Below are positions 21,721 through 29,754 of a DNA stretch of 64,000 bases, piece by piece. A program made the translations under genes and the position numbers. The notes under the pieces were generated by a model. It saw only the letters and a program-made list of their open reading frames with translations. It had not been told where the DNA came from and did not search any database. How positions within the stretch are numbered: the stretch's first letter is position 1; every line of letters begins with the position of its first letter. The DNA comes from Brevundimonas terrae. GTDB lineage: Bacteria > Pseudomonadota > Alphaproteobacteria > Caulobacterales > Caulobacteraceae. The stretch lies in contig NZ_JAASQT010000005.1 of NCBI RefSeq assembly GCF_011761985.1, positions 111,649 to 175,648 on the forward strand, read 5' to 3'.

Positions 21721-23970
21721 TTAGAAACGCTTGGAGATTTCGATGCCGTACATGCGCGGATCGTTGACGAAGACGGTCAGGTTGTTGAAGTCGATCGCAC
21801 CGAGGATGTTGTCCTCGTCGGTGATGTTGCGGACATAACCGGCCACTTCCACATCGCGGCCCAGATGACGCCAGCCTGCACGCAGGCCGCCTTCGAACTG
21901 GGTGCCCAGCATGAATTCCTTGGATTCATACAGGAAGATGTTGGTGTTCTTCTGCATGACCCAGTCGGTCGCCGCGAACAGCTCTTGATCGTTGCCGATG
22001 GACTTGACGTAGGACAACACGAAGTTGGCCGAATATTCCGGAGCCATCGGGAACGGGTTGCCGTTGATTTCGGCAAAGGACTTGCCGCCGATGACCTGCA
22101 TCGGATCGGTAATGGTGCACAGGTGGTCGCCGCAGATCGGAACCAGCAGGCTGCTATCCTTGATCTCGGTAGCGTTCCAGGCAAAGCCACCGGCGAAGGT
22201 GAAGCCAGCACCCAGATAGACGTCACCGTCGATCTCGATGCCCTTGCCTTCGCCCTTGGCGGCGTTCAGCAGGCGGTTGGTGTTGTCGTTGCCACCGATG
22301 GCAGTGAACTGCTGGTCTTCTACTTCATAGAAGTAGGCGGTGCCGTTCAGGCGAGCACGGCCATCCCACAGGCGGGCCTTGAAGCCAGCTTCGTAGGACA
22401 TGACGGTTTCGCTGTTGGCGGTAGTCAGAACCGGCAGGCTGCGGCCCTGAATCGACGGGCCGCGATAGCCGTTGGCGATACGGGCGAACAGGTTCCACTG
22501 GTCATTGACTTCGTAGAGTGCGCTGACGTCCCACGAAACTTGTTCGTCGGCGACCGAGACAGTGCTGGTCGGCAGCAGGACATTGGCGGGCTTGTCCGCA
22601 TCAATGGTGATGTTGCCTTGATAGTTGCGGTTGTCCTCGGTGTAGCGCAGACCGCCTGTTACCTTCAGGGCATCGGTGACCTGATAGTTGGCCTGACCGA
22701 ACACCGACCACGAATCCGACTTCTGGATGATGTCGGTTTGTTTTTTAGGGTCGAGTTGGCCTTCGCCCCAATAGGTGTTGGACACCAGATTGAAACGGTC
22801 CTGGAAGTAGAAGGCACCAACCTGCCAGTTCAGGCGGTTGTCACCGTTCGAGGCCAGACGCAGCTCGTAGGTGTTCTGGATCAGGTCCGAGTTGTCGGTG
22901 CCACTTTCGACGCGGAACGGGGTGGCATAGCCAGCACCGACCGGAGCGGTGAAGGAGACGCCGCCGTCGATATCGCCATTGCCCAGCGACGAGCCTTGAT
23001 AGGCACCGACAACACCCGTCAGGGTCATGTTGCCGAAGTCATAGGCCACTTGCAGCGACTGCGAGGTGGTGTCCTGCTTCTGGAAATTGTTACGGCCGCC
23101 ATCATAATAGACGGTGTCGCGGTCGTAGTTTTCGTTCAGCTTGTTCGAGCCCTTGGTCAGGGCATTGGCGCGGTTCAGCGTGCCGGTACCGGCATAGTCG
23201 CGAGCCTGCAGGGTGGCCAGAACCGACAGACGCTCGGTCGGGGTCCACGACAGGTGGCCACGGATGGCGCGGTCTTCGAAATTGCCCAGTTCCTTGCCGT
23301 TCGGGTTGGCGAACTCGGCGTCATAGGCGTTGTTGACCCAGTCATCGCGGTGGTTCCACAGACCGGCGACGCGCAGCGACAGGGTGTCGTTCAGCGGCAG
23401 GGTCACGCCGCTCTCGGCGCGGACCGAACCGTAATTGCCCATCGACAGGGTGCCAAAGCCTTCGAACATGTCGCCCGGCTTGGTGGTATCAACCTTGACC
23501 ACACCGGCAGGGGTGTTGCGGCCGAACAGGGTGCCTTGCGGGCCACGCAGAACTTCCATCTGCTTGACGTCGAACAGCGGGAAACCCTTCAGGTACACGC
23601 TTTCCAGAACCACTTCGTCCATCACGACCGAAACCGGCTGCGAGGCGGTGAAGTCGAAATCGACGTTGCCGAAGCCACGGATATAGAAGCGCGGCGCATA
23701 GCGGCCGTTCGAGCTTTCGACGTTCAGGCTGGGCACGCGACCGGCCAGAGCCAGAATGTCGGCACCGCCGGCATTCACAGCCGCCAGCGTCTCGGTGTTC
23801 ATGGCGGTGACGGCGAACGGCACGTCACGGATGCTTTCGCTGCGGCGCTGGGCGGTGACGACGATATCGCCGACCGAGGCGGTGTCTTCAGCAGTTTGAG
23901 CAAAGGCCGGAGCGGCAACCAGCAGGGCGAGGGTGCTGGCCGAAACGGCGAGGGCGGCAATACGCTTCAT
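21721..23970 (-). CDS. TonB-dependent outer membrane receptor
   Basis: The 749-residue receptor starts at ATG 23970 (AGGGGAT upstream) with signal peptide MKRIAALAVSASTLALLVAA ending AFAQ. A TonB-box-like segment, DIVVTAQRR, is near residue 33. The plug domain spans about 45-150 (MEVLRGPQGTLFGRNTPAGVVKV). A 22-strand barrel follows and ends in the canonical aromatic-terminated strand GIEISKRF. Such receptors import siderophores, B12, oligosaccharides or other large nutrients. No specific ligand can be assigned, and the gene has no TonB-system neighbours. Caulobacterales carry many such receptors. Confidence 0.93.
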   Translation of the reverse strand: MKRIAALAVSASTLALLVAAPAFAQTAEDTASVGDIVVTAQRRSESIRDVPFAVTAMNTETLAAVNAGGADILALAGRVPSLNVESSNGRYAPRFYIRGFGNVDFDFTASQPVSVVMDEVVLESVYLKGFPLFDVKQMEVLRGPQGTLFGRNTPAGVVKVDTTKPGDMFEGFGTLSMGNYGSVRAESGVTLPLNDTLSLRVAGLWNHRDDWVNNAYDAEFANPNGKELGNFEDRAIRGHLSWTPTERLSVLATLQARDYAGTGTLNRANALTKGSNKLNENYDRDTVYYDGGRNNFQKQDTTSQSLQVAYDFGNMTLTGVVGAYQGSSLGNGDIDGGVSFTAPVGAGYATPFRVESGTDNSDLIQNTYELRLASNGDNRLNWQVGAFYFQDRFNLVSNTYWGEGQLDPKKQTDIIQKSDSWSVFGQANYQVTDALKVTGGLRYTEDNRNYQGNITIDADKPANVLLPTSTVSVADEQVSWDVSALYEVNDQWNLFARIANGYRGPSIQGRSLPVLTTANSETVMSYEAGFKARLWDGRARLNGTAYFYEVEDQQFTAIGGNDNTNRLLNAAKGEGKGIEIDGDVYLGAGFTFAGGFAWNATEIKDSSLLVPICGDHLCTITDPMQVIGGKSFAEINGNPFPMAPEYSANFVLSYVKSIGNDQELFAATDWVMQKNTNIFLYESKEFMLGTQFEGGLRAGWRHLGRDVEVAGYVRNITDEDNILGAIDFNNLTVFVNDPRMYGIEISKRF

Positions 23971-24189
23971 TTCTATATCCCCTAGGAATGATGGGCGGGG
24001 GTCTAGAGGGTGGACGCGGCTCAAGCCAAGCTCGAAAGACCGTCGAGCGGTGAACCTTTTATGACATGGCCACAGTCGCGCAAAACCTGAGCCCTACAGG
24101 TGGATATCGCCGTTGATGCGCCCGATTGCCGCAGTTCCAACACATTATGTGCCTTTTTACATCAGCCCTTTGCGAAGCCTGCGTCCTGC

Positions 24190-24234
24190 ACATGTTAAGG
24201 GCAGATGGTTGTCATCAGGGTCGACTTAACATGT
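24190..24234 (+). promoter_or_regulatory. Perfect 10-bp inverted repeat enclosing the metallophosphoesterase start codon
   Basis: ACATGTTAAG (24190-24199) and CTTAACATGT (24225-24234) are exact inverted repeats with a 25-nt spacer. The right arm contains the ATG at 24231 and the spacer contains the AGGG ribosome site. In RNA this could hide the start codon; in DNA the arms could be paired operator halves. Confidence 0.45.
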
Positions 24235-25607
24235 CACAGTCTTTTCTTTCGCGCCGCCACCTTCTCCAGTGGGCCGCTTGCCTGCCTTTGGCGGGCGCTG
24301 TGGCAGGGTGCGCGCATAGTCCGGTTGCACAGTCGGGTCCCAAGCTGCGGGTGCTGGCGATTTCGGACCTGCATTCGTCCTATGGCCGCATCGCCCAGCT
24401 TCTGGCCGCGTTCCGCGCCGAGGTGACGTCCAGCCATGCCCCGCACCTGATCGTGGTCAATGGCGACAGTTTCGAAAAGGGCAATGTGGTTTCGGTGCGC
24501 TCAGAGGGGGCTATCGACTGGGCCTTTATGGCCGAACTGCCCAAGATCGCGCCGACCGTTTTCAACCTTGGCAATCACGACAACGATCTGGTGCATGACC
24601 TGCATCCGGTGGTGGCGCGTATGCGTGCTCTGGGTCTGACGGTGGTCAGCAACCTGATCGACAAGCGCACGGGCCAACCCTATGCGCCTTCGACGGCGCA
24701 GATGGTGCTGGGCGGGCAATCACTCACGATCGTCGGCCTTGGCACGCCGTCGCTGAACTCCTATCCGGCCGAAAGCCGTGACTGGCTGACCATTCCCGAT
24801 CCGGTGGCGTGGGCCGGTGCCAACTTCCCGTCCATGCTGGCGGGCGATGGCCTGAAGCTGGTGCTCAGCCATGTGGGCGTGGTGGACGAGCGCCAATATC
24901 TTCCGCTGTTGCCGCAAGGCGCGCTGATGATCGGCGGACACAACCATTTGCTGTTCACCCATCAGGAAGGCGCGACCGGCTATGTCCATTGCGGGCGCTG
25001 GGGCGAAACCTATGCCGTGGGCGAATACGGGGCCGACGGTGTGGTGACGACGGCCATCCGCGAGGTCTCCGGCACGGCGCAGGGCGATCCTGTGATGGCG
25101 AACCTGATTGCAACCACTCTGGCGGCCCATCTGACGCCGGTGGAGCGCGTGGTGCTGGGCCATAATCCCAAGGCCCAGTCTCTGGGCGAAACGGGTCGTG
25201 CGGTCAGTGCCGGTTTTGCCGATGCAGTGGATGCCGACTGGGGCTTTATTGGCCACACCACGCTGGGCACCGGCCTGAAAGGCGGGGCGGTGGACCAGTT
25301 CCACTTTGACGAGGTGGTACGCTTTGACGGAAAGCTTCAGGTTGCCGAGATCGAGGCCTCGCGCATGGTGGATATCCTGAAGATCTGCAATCAGGACCGC
25401 CCCATGCCGATCAGCGAAATGACCGGTGACTTTGTTTATGCCGCCGAGCGCACGGGCGGGGTTCGGGCTGGATCACGCCTTAAACTGGTGACCACGGACT
25501 GGTGCGCGCGTAACCAGTCCAAATATTTCGGCACCACAGATCTGGTCTTTGTCGATGTGCCGACGGACGGGGTAAAGGCCGTCGCCCGTAAAGCCCTGCT
25601 CGGATAG
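24231..25607 (+). CDS. Tat-exported metallophosphoesterase / 5'-nucleotidase-family lipoprotein
   Basis: The 458-residue protein starts at ATG 24231; in-frame ATG 24192 is an alternative. SRRHLLQWAACLPLAGAVAGC combines a twin-arginine motif with a lipobox. The calcineurin-like metal site is visible in ISDLHSS, VNGDSFEKG, NLGNHDND, LSHVG and GGHNH. The C-terminal part (about 310-458) resembles the 5'-nucleotidase C-terminal domain, with FDEVVRFDGKLQVAEIEASRM and RLKLVTTDW. Probably a periplasmic nucleotidase or UDP-sugar hydrolase that salvages phosphate or nucleosides. The first metal motif reads DLHSS rather than the more usual DxHG. Confidence 0.88.
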   Translation: MSQSFLSRRHLLQWAACLPLAGAVAGCAHSPVAQSGPKLRVLAISDLHSSYGRIAQLLAAFRAEVTSSHAPHLIVVNGDSFEKGNVVSVRSEGAIDWAFMAELPKIAPTVFNLGNHDNDLVHDLHPVVARMRALGLTVVSNLIDKRTGQPYAPSTAQMVLGGQSLTIVGLGTPSLNSYPAESRDWLTIPDPVAWAGANFPSMLAGDGLKLVLSHVGVVDERQYLPLLPQGALMIGGHNHLLFTHQEGATGYVHCGRWGETYAVGEYGADGVVTTAIREVSGTAQGDPVMANLIATTLAAHLTPVERVVLGHNPKAQSLGETGRAVSAGFADAVDADWGFIGHTTLGTGLKGGAVDQFHFDEVVRFDGKLQVAEIEASRMVDILKICNQDRPMPISEMTGDFVYAAERTGGVRAGSRLKLVTTDWCARNQSKYFGTTDLVFVDVPTDGVKAVARKALLG

Positions 25608-25628
25608 GTTCGAGGGACGTTTCGGGTT

Positions 25629-26450
25629 TCAGGCCGCGCGCTGGTGACGGCCTGATCCCTTGACGAACAGACCTGCGCGGCCGGCCACCTGACGGAAACT
25701 CTTGCTGTCGATCTTGTCATCGACCCCGAGGATCAGACAGCCATTATCGACCAGCGGGCCGTGTAGATGTTCCAGAACCTTGTTGCGGGCATCGGGCAAC
25801 ATGTCGCCCAGAACATAGCGGCAGAAGACCAGATCGAACGGACCGTTGTTGGCCAGATCATGGGGCAGCGGATCGATCAGATTGGCGCGTTCGAACTGTA
25901 CGATCTGGCGCAGGGCGGGGCGGGCCTGCCACTGGTCCTCGACCGGATCGAAATAGCGCAGCATGGCGCGGGCCGACAGGCCGCGCTGGATTTCAAAACC
26001 GGAATAGATGGCGCGTCCGGCCTTTTCCAGACTGCGGCGCGACAGGTCGGTGCTGAGGATATCGACGCTCACACCCTGTTCGAGGGCCGCCATGGCAAGG
26101 CTGAAGGCTTCTTGTCCCGAGCCGCCACCGGCCACCCAGATACGGACAGGACGTCCGCTGCGGGCCTGTGCCAGTGCAGGTAGCAGTTCGCTCGCATACA
26201 GGTCAAACACATGGCGGTCGCGCCGGAACCAAGTTTCTGTGTTCAGCAGGGTTTCGATCACGCTCCAGCCCAGTGAACCGATGGGGCGCGCCCAAAGCGT
26301 GTTCAGCAGGGCTTCGACATTGTGAAAGCCTTCGCGGCGGGCAATGGGGCCGAGGCGGTGTTCGGCCAGTTGCATACGGTCGGGCGACAGGGCGAAACCG
26401 GCGCGGCTGGCCATCAGGGCTTGCAGGCGATCAAAGTCCTCGGGTGTCAT
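25629..26450 (-). CDS. CheR-type methyltransferase-like protein of the chpT operon
   Basis: The 273-residue protein has the CheR N-terminal helical domain (1-70) and SAM-binding domain. The normally NETxFFR-like signature is NTETWFRR (70-77). The SAM loop is WVAGGGSGQEAFS (105-117), in place of the usual WSAGCSTGEEPYS with its cysteine. A full set of later motifs (FCRYVLGDM) is present. It may methylate a receptor-like protein or act as a divergent relative. Its ATG overlaps the response regulator stop by 4 nt (ATGA), so both are in one operon with chpT. No chemoreceptor, CheA or CheB gene is nearby. Confidence 0.85.
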   Translation of the reverse strand: MTPEDFDRLQALMASRAGFALSPDRMQLAEHRLGPIARREGFHNVEALLNTLWARPIGSLGWSVIETLLNTETWFRRDRHVFDLYASELLPALAQARSGRPVRIWVAGGGSGQEAFSLAMAALEQGVSVDILSTDLSRRSLEKAGRAIYSGFEIQRGLSARAMLRYFDPVEDQWQARPALRQIVQFERANLIDPLPHDLANNGPFDLVFCRYVLGDMLPDARNKVLEHLHGPLVDNGCLILGVDDKIDSKSFRQVAGRAGLFVKGSGRHQRAA

Positions 26451-26833
26451 GCGACCCGCGCCTTCAATGCTCCGACCTCGTCGATCTTGGATTCCAGAAT
26501 ATCGCCGTCAAACGGTTTCATCACATAGTCGTCGGCACCGGCGGCCAGTGCCTCGGCAATGCGGCGCGGATCGCTTTCCATGCTGCAGAACAGCACCTTG
26601 GGCATGCGATCGGCGCTGATCTCTTTGAGGCGGGCCAGAAAATCCATGCCATCCATGGTCGGCATACGCCAGTCCAGCAGCACAAGATCCGGCATGGCCT
26701 GCAAGCATTGCTCCAGACCTTCAATGCCGTCACAGGCTTCGGACACGTCAAAGCCTAGTCCCTCGACGATGCGACGGGCGACTTTGCGGATAATCCGGCT
26801 GTCATCGACAATGAGGCAAAGAGGCTTGGGCAG
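26447..26833 (-). CDS. Single-domain response regulator (CheY/CpdR-like), probable CTG start
   Basis: The 128-residue receiver protein has acidic-pocket Asp10-Asp11 (LIVDDSR), phospho-acceptor Asp54 (LLDWRMP), Ser84 and Lys106 (VMKPFD), all at CheY spacing. No ATG, GTG or TTG lies between the in-frame stop and LIVDDS. The only candidate is CTG (26831-26833), with GGAG 9 nt upstream. An annotation limited to standard codons would start at GTG about residue 30 and lose the acidic pocket. The protein lies between chpT and the CheR-like gene, coupled to the latter, and probably takes phosphate from ChpT or a partner kinase. Confidence 0.82.
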   Translation of the reverse strand: MPKPLCLIVDDSRIIRKVARRIVEGLGFDVSEACDGIEGLEQCLQAMPDLVLLDWRMPTMDGMDFLARLKEISADRMPKVLFCSMESDPRRIAEALAAGADDYVMKPFDGDILESKIDEVGALKARVA

Positions 26834-26898
26834 AGAACTTCACTCCATCAACTTCCGCGCGTGAAAGCTTCACAATGGACGTATTGGCTCTGCTTATG

Positions 26899-27603
26899 TC
26901 AAATTTCAACGAGATTTGGTAGGCGCGCTAACAATGATATACATTGTTCTTCGACAATAGTGTCGAGTCTTCCACCGATTTCCGAGATTGTCAGCCACAG
27001 CCAGTAGGGCTGGATCCATTGCCCGTTCAGGCCCTCGGACAGGGATTGGCCCCGCAGACCCATCAGGGCTTCGGGCTTGAGGCGGACACGGTTACCTTCG
27101 GCCTGTCCCACGAGGGTCAGGCCATTGTCTTCCTGACGCGCGGTAATGATGGCTGTGCCACCCAGTGCCAGAGCGCCGTGGGTCAGATAGGCCAGATTCA
27201 GCAAGGCTCGCGCATGGGGCTTGGCCAGAGACATTTCCGGAATGCGCCAGTCGATCTGGGCGCGACTGCCATCGGTCAGTCCGGACAGCAGGTTGTGTAT
27301 CTCGGTGCTGGAAAAGCGTTCGGCGCTGGAGGAGCTGCCGAAGGCTACGCGCGAAAAGCTGACCAGCGAGATCATTTTACGGGCGCTTTGGCGGATCAAG
27401 TCCATGGCGTCGTCGCGCATATCCTGTGCCGTCGGGTCATCCAGCAGATCAAGTCCCGACATCACTGCGCCCGAGGGGCTGATGAAGTCATGGCACAGCT
27501 TGGCCGCGACCATAGAGGCCAGTTCGGCACCCTGCGGCAGGGTTGGTTGCTCGTCGGCAACATCGAAAGAGGCGCGAGGTGCGGTATCGGTCAGAAATGA
27601 CAT
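26899..27603 (-). CDS. chpT: Histidine phosphotransferase ChpT
   Basis: The 234-residue dimeric phosphotransferase passes phosphate from CckA to CtrA and CpdR in the alphaproteobacterial cell-cycle relay. The DHp-like helix carries His38 in AAKLCHDFISPSGAVMSGLDLL. The region DPTAQDMRDDAMDLIRQSARK and the degenerate ATPase-like C-terminal half (residues 105-230), without nucleotide motifs, match ChpT. The assignment is strengthened by the single-domain receiver downstream. CtrA-like TTAA half-sites lie about 40 bp upstream. Its presence is the best single indicator of lineage in the window. Confidence 0.92.
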   Translation of the reverse strand: MSFLTDTAPRASFDVADEQPTLPQGAELASMVAAKLCHDFISPSGAVMSGLDLLDDPTAQDMRDDAMDLIRQSARKMISLVSFSRVAFGSSSSAERFSSTEIHNLLSGLTDGSRAQIDWRIPEMSLAKPHARALLNLAYLTHGALALGGTAIITARQEDNGLTLVGQAEGNRVRLKPEALMGLRGQSLSEGLNGQWIQPYWLWLTISEIGGRLDTIVEEQCISLLARLPNLVEI

Positions 27604-27642
27604 GCGTATCCCGATCCTGAAAACGAGGATCCAAAAACGTAG

Positions 27643-27656
27643 TTAATGAAGGTTAA
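27643..27656. promoter_or_regulatory. Candidate CtrA-type TTAA pair upstream of chpT
   Basis: TTAA-N6-TTAA lies in the 115-bp divergent gap between chpT and cysQ. On the chpT strand it reads TTAACC-TTCA-TTAAC, with a full TTAACC half-site. The CtrA consensus is TTAA-N7-TTAA, so the spacing is one short; a feedback site is suggested, not shown. Confidence 0.3.
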
Positions 27657-27718
27657 TCAATCCCTGACCTGATTTGCCGGTTCGTTAAACCGCTGGATTG
27701 GAGTATCTGCACAAAACC

Positions 27719-28549
27719 ATGTCCAGCACGCCGAAATCCCCCATGTCCCCTGCCTCGCCGGAAACGCTTGAACGCCTCGAAGCCGATCTTGTCTCGGGCC
27801 GTCTGGCCGAGATCATTGCCGATATTGCCGAAGAGGCCGCCGAGGTCATTCGCGGTTTCTGGCACCGGGGCGTGGTGGCCGAGCGCAAGGCGGATGACAG
27901 CCCTGTCACCGAGGCCGACCGTGCCGCCGAGCGCGTGATCCTGCAACGTCTGGCCTCCGAATGGCCGGGGGTACAGACCGTGGCCGAGGAACAGTCCAGC
28001 GATAGCGGCCTGCCTGCCGGATGTGACGGCTGGTTCTGGCTGATCGATCCGTTGGACGGCACGCGCGGCTTTGTGCAGGGCCGCGAGGCGTTCAGCGTCA
28101 ATATCGCCCTTGTGCGCGACCATTATGTGGTGGCGGGAGCGGTGGTGGCACCGGCGACGCACACCTCGTGGCGCAGCGGTCCGCTGGGGGGCGGCGCTTT
28201 CCGTCGTCAGAATGATGAGAACTGGCACCCCATCCATGTGCGCGAGCGCCCGAACGATCCGGTGGCTCTGGTCAGCCACAGCCTGAGCGACGAGGAGGCC
28301 GAGCGCCTGATCCGCCGCCATGGCTGTACGCAATGGCAGGCGCTGGATTCATCGCTCAAGCTGTGCCTGATTGCCGAGGGGCGTTTTGATGCCTATCCGC
28401 GCACCGGCCCGACTTCGGAGTGGGATATCGCCGCCGGTCACGCTGTGCTGCAAGCCGCAGGTGGCCGCATCATTACGCCGGACGGCCAGGGCTTGATGTA
28501 TGGCAAGCCGGATTTCGCCAACGGGGCTTTTGTGGCGCTGGGTGGCTAA
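27719..28549 (+). CDS. cysQ: 3'(2'),5'-bisphosphate nucleotidase
   Basis: The 276-residue member of the inositol monophosphatase superfamily removes the 3' phosphate from PAP, the by-product of sulfate assimilation and carrier-protein transfer. Metal-binding residues are visible: Glu90/Glu91 (TVAEEQSSDS), LIDPLDGTRGF (108-118) and the later EWDIAAGHAVL. Length is normal. The start is uncertain: ATG 27719 has GGAG 15 nt upstream, TTG 27698 is in frame, and a later ATG at 27743 is possible. It is divergent from chpT and convergent with the AKR-like gene. Confidence 0.9.
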   Translation: MSSTPKSPMSPASPETLERLEADLVSGRLAEIIADIAEEAAEVIRGFWHRGVVAERKADDSPVTEADRAAERVILQRLASEWPGVQTVAEEQSSDSGLPAGCDGWFWLIDPLDGTRGFVQGREAFSVNIALVRDHYVVAGAVVAPATHTSWRSGPLGGGAFRRQNDENWHPIHVRERPNDPVALVSHSLSDEEAERLIRRHGCTQWQALDSSLKLCLIAEGRFDAYPRTGPTSEWDIAAGHAVLQAAGGRIITPDGQGLMYGKPDFANGAFVALGG

Positions 28550-28553
28550 ACGG

Positions 28554-29447
28554 TCAGGCGGCGCGTGAAGACGTGACGCGGGCCATTTCCAGTTGCGCGG
28601 GCAGGCTGACCGGCATGTCGCGCTCGCACGCCTTGGCCAGACGTTTCAGGCGCTCGACATTGGGGGCATGAACCACAACACCGGCCAGTGACGGGTCCAG
28701 CAGGGCGTGCGCCAGACACAGGTCCTCGGCTTCCCAGCCGGGGGTGGAATACAGGAAGGCAAACGGGTTGGACGCTTCCTCGGCGACCGGCTTTTTGCGG
28801 CCCAGACCGAACAGACCCTTTTGCGGTTCCGGCGCGGCGGCGCGTTTGGGGGCAGTCAGCAGGGATTTGGGGAAATAGTCCGTTGAGAACACGATCATCT
28901 GCTGTTCGCGGGCCGAACGCAGGCAGGACCGCTGGCGGGCATCCATCTGGATATGGCTGGGCGTATAGAGGACATCGAAACGCCCGCTATGGATATAGAC
29001 CTCCATCACCTCCGAATTACCGCGCAGGCCCAGTCGCTTGACGCGGGTGTCCTCGCGCAGGGACTTCAGGGACTGTGACGGCAGTTCGCTCTCTGACGGG
29101 TCATCCAGAATAACCGTGTCGAGATAGACAAGGCCCGAAGCCTTGAGGACGGCCCCGATCACCGCGCTCAGGCCTTCGGGCGTGAAATTGCGCTTGCCAT
29201 TGGGCAGGGGGCCAACGGTCAGGGAGATATGCAAAAGGTCGCGGTCAACCTGACGCAGCGCCTCGCCCGCCGTGCGGATCAGGGTAGGATCAAGGCTGTC
29301 GATGAAGAAGCTGTTGACCCCTTCCTCCACGGCCGTGTCGATAAGATTGCGTATGCCGTTGGCACCGGACGCGGCCACCGCCGCATCCAGTGTCAATGTT
29401 ATTGCTGAAACTGCCGAGCCGACCTCTCCGAGAGGACGATAGCGCAT
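28554..29447 (-). CDS. Aldo/keto reductase-like protein lacking catalytic residues
   Basis: The 297-residue protein has the AKR barrel order: the N-terminal RYRPLGEVGSAVSAITL strand, an IDTAVEEGVNSFFIDS strand, NFTPEGLSAVIGAVLKASGLVYLDTVILDDP, and so on. Of the AKR tetrad Asp-Tyr-Lys-His, the Tyr position is replaced (FIDSLDP in place of DTAxxYG), the Lys strand reads SLTVG in place of TKVG, and the His strand reads ILDDP in place of LLHDP. It may bind nucleotide or act as a regulator. It starts 1 bp after the bolA-like stop, so the pair is coupled. Confidence 0.8.
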   Translation of the reverse strand: MRYRPLGEVGSAVSAITLTLDAAVAASGANGIRNLIDTAVEEGVNSFFIDSLDPTLIRTAGEALRQVDRDLLHISLTVGPLPNGKRNFTPEGLSAVIGAVLKASGLVYLDTVILDDPSESELPSQSLKSLREDTRVKRLGLRGNSEVMEVYIHSGRFDVLYTPSHIQMDARQRSCLRSAREQQMIVFSTDYFPKSLLTAPKRAAAPEPQKGLFGLGRKKPVAEEASNPFAFLYSTPGWEAEDLCLAHALLDPSLAGVVVHAPNVERLKRLAKACERDMPVSLPAQLEMARVTSSRAA

Positions 29448-29448
29448 A

Positions 29449-29691
29449 TCAGATAACCTCTGCGGGGGTTTTGGCGTCAAAGCTGACCGAGTGGACCACA
29501 GTGCCCAGCTTGCCCTTGAGGGCGGCATTACAGGCGCGGCCACGGTTGACGCGACTCATACCTTCAAAGGCGCTGGAGACGACCAGTGCCACCCAGTGGT
29601 CCTCGTCGCCTGCGGTGTCACGCAGGTCAATGACAGCGTCCGGAAAGGCGTCGGTCAGGTGCGCGCGCAGTTCGTCGGCAGACATGGGCAT
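29449..29691 (-). CDS. BolA-family protein
   Basis: The 80-residue protein has the BolA core DEDHWVALVVSSAFEGMSRVNRGRACNAAL. It lacks the His ligand pattern of IbaG in some positions but retains the helix-strand arrangement. BolA proteins work with monothiol glutaredoxins in Fe-S handling, and some influence cell shape. ATG 29691 or 29685 are both possible; there is no clear Shine-Dalgarno, and the frame continues to 29733. It is coupled to the AKR-like gene (1-bp gap). Confidence 0.82.
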   Translation of the reverse strand: MPMSADELRAHLTDAFPDAVIDLRDTAGDEDHWVALVVSSAFEGMSRVNRGRACNAALKGKLGTVVHSVSFDAKTPAEVI

Positions 29692-29754
29692 GGGCGAAAC
29701 TCGTTTCAGTAAGCAGTACAGACCTGTAGCCAATAAGCGTCTCCGAGCCGATTG

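Noticed and set aside
21631..23985. A 784-codon open frame on the plus strand opposite the TonB receptor
   Set aside because: Mirror-frame artefact of high GC3 coding sequence; composition is meaningless (His, Gln, Val rich) and the antisense frame has clear receptor motifs.
26447..26746. Response regulator starting at GTG near residue 30
   Set aside because: It would remove the acidic pocket and the first strand and helix of the receiver fold; a CTG start explains the full domain.
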